Of a stretch of 16,207 bases of DNA, positions 14,628 through 16,207 are shown in pieces (the first letter of the stretch is position 1; each line of letters begins with the position of its first letter). The position numbers were made by a program, and so were the translations under genes. The stretch comes from JBBKXP01 sp038251315 (GTDB lineage: Bacteria > Pseudomonadota > Alphaproteobacteria > Rhodobacterales > Rhodobacteraceae). The notes below the pieces were generated by a model. That model worked only from the letters and a program-made list of their open reading frames with translations, was not told the origin of the DNA and did not search any database. The DNA is taken from the NCBI GenBank assembly GCA_038251315.1, contig JBBSBK010000086.1:1-16207 (forward strand). The letters run 5' to 3'.

Positions 14628-15065
14628 TCAGGCGGGACCGACTGCACCTTGCAGCGGCCCCGCCGGTAAACCCCCGTCGGCCAGATCGTTGACCAGCATC
14701 AGGCAAATCCGTCGCAGGATCATGCGCAAACGGTCGATATCCGGTCCGTCAAGGTCGTTCATGGCCAGCGCCCGATCCATGCAGTGCAGCCAATCGTTCG
14801 CGTCAGTGGTCGAGATCGGGACGTGGGCATGCATCCGGCGCAGGTCCATGTGGCCATGCTTTTCCTCGTAATAGCGTCGGCCGCCCAAGAAACCGCTCAT
14901 GAAATTGAACTGTTCCTCGCGCACATGGGCCAGACCGTGACCGCGCAGGTGCAGCTTTTTGATGGTCGCACCCTGGGGGATGGTTTCGATCAGATCATAA
15001 AAATCGTTGACCAGTTTGCCGAGGCCCGCTTCACCGCCGACCGTGTCGATCATTCGATGAACCAT
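14628..15065 (-). CDS. Group II truncated hemoglobin
   Basis: A 145-residue globin of the truncated 2/2 fold, likely cytoplasmic, that could bind O2 or NO and detoxify NO. The family pattern runs GGEAGLGKLVNDFYDLIE (10-27), then REEQFNFMSGFLGGRRYYEE, then HGHMDLRRMHAHVPIS. H79 is the likely proximal haem ligand, and W92 in NDWLHCM is the G8 tryptophan typical of groups II and III. The open frame extends upstream to 15224, but the ATG at 15065 is chosen because GGGAG lies 6 bases before it and the globin domain starts there. It converges with nirK with a 15-base gap. Its upstream region holds repeated TTGCG elements. Location beside nirK suggests protection from NO made by nitrite reduction, which is inference. 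The last 15 residues (LPAGPLQGAVGPA) are a low-complexity tail. Confidence 0.9.
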   Translation of the reverse strand: MVHRMIDTVGGEAGLGKLVNDFYDLIETIPQGATIKKLHLRGHGLAHVREEQFNFMSGFLGGRRYYEEKHGHMDLRRMHAHVPISTTDANDWLHCMDRALAMNDLDGPDIDRLRMILRRICLMLVNDLADGGLPAGPLQGAVGPA

Positions 15066-15079
15066 GTCGTTCTCCCAAA

Positions 15080-15173
15080 GCGTTTTGCGTTTGATCGGAA
15101 TCGCAATTCGCTGCCTCTCCCTTCGGTCGAACGCGATTTGCGATACCTCTGTTTCAGATAAAACGCAAAACGC
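15080..15173. repeat. 13-base perfect inverted repeat with TTGCG elements upstream of the truncated hemoglobin
   Basis: GCGTTTTGCGTTT at 15080-15092 is repeated in exact inverse at 15161-15173, with 68 bases between. Two more elements, CGCAA at 15102-15106 and TTGCG at 15138-15142, lie between the arms. The region is the 109-base gap between the folD paralogue stop and the hemoglobin start, both on the minus strand. The repeats could form a long stem in a read-through transcript, or act as paired regulator sites. The half-site spacings (12 and 21 bases) do not match the 4-base gap of FNR-family sites. Confidence 0.6.
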
Positions 15174-15174
15174 G

Positions 15175-16071
15175 TTAGCCGATCCAGCCCGCTTGCCGTT
15201 GCTTGCGAAACGCGGCCAGCGCATTGCGCATCAGAATGGCAACCGTGACCGGGCCGACGCCGCCGGGCACCGGGCTGATCCAACCGGCCACCTCCAATAC
15301 TGCAGCGGTATCCGCATCGCCGACGATCCGCGTCGTGCCGTCCGCGTCGGTGATCTGGTTGATGCCGATGTCGATCACAACGGCACCGGGCCGGATCATG
15401 TCGGGTTTCAGGAAATTCGGCTTGCCCACCGCGACGACGACGACATCGGCGCGGCGCGAATGCATCGCCACCGACCGGGTCATGTGGTGGCAGACGGTCA
15501 CCGTCGCGCCTTCGGCCATCAGCAGGAACGCCGTCGGTTTGCCGACAATTTCGGAATGGCCGATCATCACCACTTCGAGCCCCTCCATGGTCAGCCCGGT
15601 CTCGCGGATCAGTTCAACCGAGGCTGCGGCGGTGCAGGGCGACAGCGCCACATCGGAATAGACGATGTTGCCGATCGAGGCCGGGTTCATCCCCTCGACA
15701 TCCTTCAGCGGATGGATCGCCGATTGCAGCGACCGGATGTGGATCTGCGGCGGCACCGGGCGTTGCATGATGATCCCGAGCACATCGGGGTCGTCGTTCA
15801 TCGCGATGATCCGCGCCTTGCACTCGTCTTGGGTGATGTCATCGGACCAGATCTGCGCCTCAAACCGCAGACCGGCCTCAGCCGCGCCGCGCGCCTGATT
15901 ACGGACATAGACGGCGACCGCCGGGGTATCGCCGATGCAGATCGACACCAGACGCCCGACGATCGCGCTGCGCGCCTCGGCAGCAAAGCCGGTGCGTACC
16001 GCGTCGATGATCCGGTCGCGGACCTTGCGCCCGTCGATCAGGCGATGATCCTTGATCGCCATGTCCTTCAC
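15175..16071 (-). CDS. FolD paralogue with altered cyclohydrolase active site
   Basis: A 298-residue relative of methylenetetrahydrofolate dehydrogenase / methenyltetrahydrofolate cyclohydrolase. The NADP-binding fold is well kept: GHSEIVGKPTAFLL at about 171-184, ATVTVCHHMT at 189-198, ADVVVVAVGKPNF at 208-220, GAVVIDIGIN at 229-238 and SPVPGGVGPVT at 266-276. The folate site is not: the catalytic lysine four residues after the conserved tyrosine (Y55) is Q59, the usual KDVDGF is KDVEGM (E126 for Asp), and VQLPLP is MQRPVP, though Q103 of the triad remains. In the human enzyme, changing this lysine to glutamine abolishes cyclohydrolase activity but leaves dehydrogenase activity. A dehydrogenase-only or substrate-shifted enzyme is therefore likely, not a standard bifunctional one. 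The GTG at 16071 overlaps the upstream folD stop by 4 bases (GTGA), with AGGGG 8 bases before it; ATG at 16062 is the alternative start. Confidence 0.87.
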   Translation of the reverse strand: MKDMAIKDHRLIDGRKVRDRIIDAVRTGFAAEARSAIVGRLVSICIGDTPAVAVYVRNQARGAAEAGLRFEAQIWSDDITQDECKARIIAMNDDPDVLGIIMQRPVPPQIHIRSLQSAIHPLKDVEGMNPASIGNIVYSDVALSPCTAAASVELIRETGLTMEGLEVVMIGHSEIVGKPTAFLLMAEGATVTVCHHMTRSVAMHSRRADVVVVAVGKPNFLKPDMIRPGAVVIDIGINQITDADGTTRIVGDADTAAVLEVAGWISPVPGGVGPVTVAILMRNALAAFRKQRQAGWIG

Positions 16072-16207
16072 GCCGTCAGCCCCTGGGGTTCGTCGAGCCC
16101 GCTGGCGCGGCAGCAGGCGGTCACCGTGTTGGCCAGCAGGCAGGCGATGGTCATCGGGCCGACGCCGCCGGGGACCGGGGTGATGGCGCCTGCGACGGCG
16201 GCGCAGC
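16068..16207 (-). CDS. folD: FolD, C-terminal end (partial, runs off the window)
   Basis: The minus-strand frame is open from the window edge to TGA at 16068-16070 and encodes about the last 45 residues. AGAITPVPGGVGPMTIACLL followed by ANTVTAC is the standard C-terminal signature of methylenetetrahydrofolate dehydrogenase / cyclohydrolase, closer to consensus than the neighbouring paralogue (PMT and LLANT, against PVT and LMRNA). The active-site lysine region lies outside the window, so I infer rather than see that this copy is bifunctional. It overlaps the downstream paralogue by 4 bases, so the two are co-translated. Confidence 0.86.
   Translation of the reverse strand, partial: CAAVAGAITPVPGGVGPMTIACLLANTVTACCRASGLDEPQGLTA

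Noticed and set aside
15091..15106. FNR-like site TTGATCGGAATCGCAA upstream of the truncated hemoglobin
   Set aside because: Only one half-site is good (TTGAT; the other is ATCGC), and its centre lies about 32 bases before the start codon, so a class II start would fall inside the gene. It could be a repressor site at most.

Overview
The window is chromosomal DNA of an alphaproteobacterium. It is most likely a marine Rhodobacteraceae (Roseobacter-group) member. This rests on GC-rich coding DNA, the accD-folC order, a CcoN with the roughly 60-residue N-terminal extension seen in alphaproteobacteria, a FnrL-type regulator and a pseudoazurin/NirK pair. The genus cannot be fixed from the sequence. 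There is no tRNA, rRNA, CRISPR array, insertion sequence or phage gene, and every gap between genes is under 300 bases.

Layout. (1) 1-1549, plus strand: the 3' end of accD, overlapping folC by 4 bases. (2) 1550-1744: a promoter-like sequence followed by a strongly self-complementary stretch, a candidate small RNA gene facing gabT. (3) 1745-4176, minus strand: gabT and zapE. (4) 4257-11272, minus strand: a tightly packed cytochrome cbb3 oxidase operon read ccoI-ccoS-ccoN-ccoO-ccoQ-ccoP, then a 64-residue membrane protein and a DUF2189 membrane protein. The assembly genes ccoI and ccoS come before the structural genes, and ccoG and ccoH are not in the window. (5) 11384-11397: a perfect FNR-type box in the divergent region between ccoI and a hemerythrin-like gene. 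(6) 11472-12644: the hemerythrin-like gene, converging and overlapping tail to tail with an FnrL-type regulator gene. (7) 12812-14612: a TTGCG-N4-CGCAA operator at ideal class II spacing, then pseudoazurin and the copper nitrite reductase gene nirK. (8) 14628-15065, minus strand: a group II truncated hemoglobin. (9) 15175-16207, minus strand: two overlapping folD genes. The downstream copy has lost the catalytic lysine, and the upstream copy runs off the window.

How the genes fit together. The 4.2-15.1 kb block is a low-oxygen respiration island. It combines a high-affinity terminal oxidase with its copper pump, a periplasmic nitrite reductase with its cupredoxin electron donor, an oxygen-sensing regulator with a matching operator nearby, and two small proteins (hemerythrin-like and truncated hemoglobin) that could bind O2 or NO. 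The nirK promoter carries a different, NnrR-like operator, so two FNR-family inputs probably converge here: oxygen on the oxidase and NO on denitrification. No NO reductase or nnrR gene is in view. The flanking genes belong to fatty-acid, folate/one-carbon, amino-acid and cell-division metabolism.

Most worth a second look are the tandem folD pair with an altered catalytic triad, the candidate small RNA at 1609-1761, the two small or unassigned membrane proteins built into the cbb3 operon, and the operator architecture around nirK and the truncated hemoglobin. No wholly new multi-gene system is evident; most genes belong to known families.
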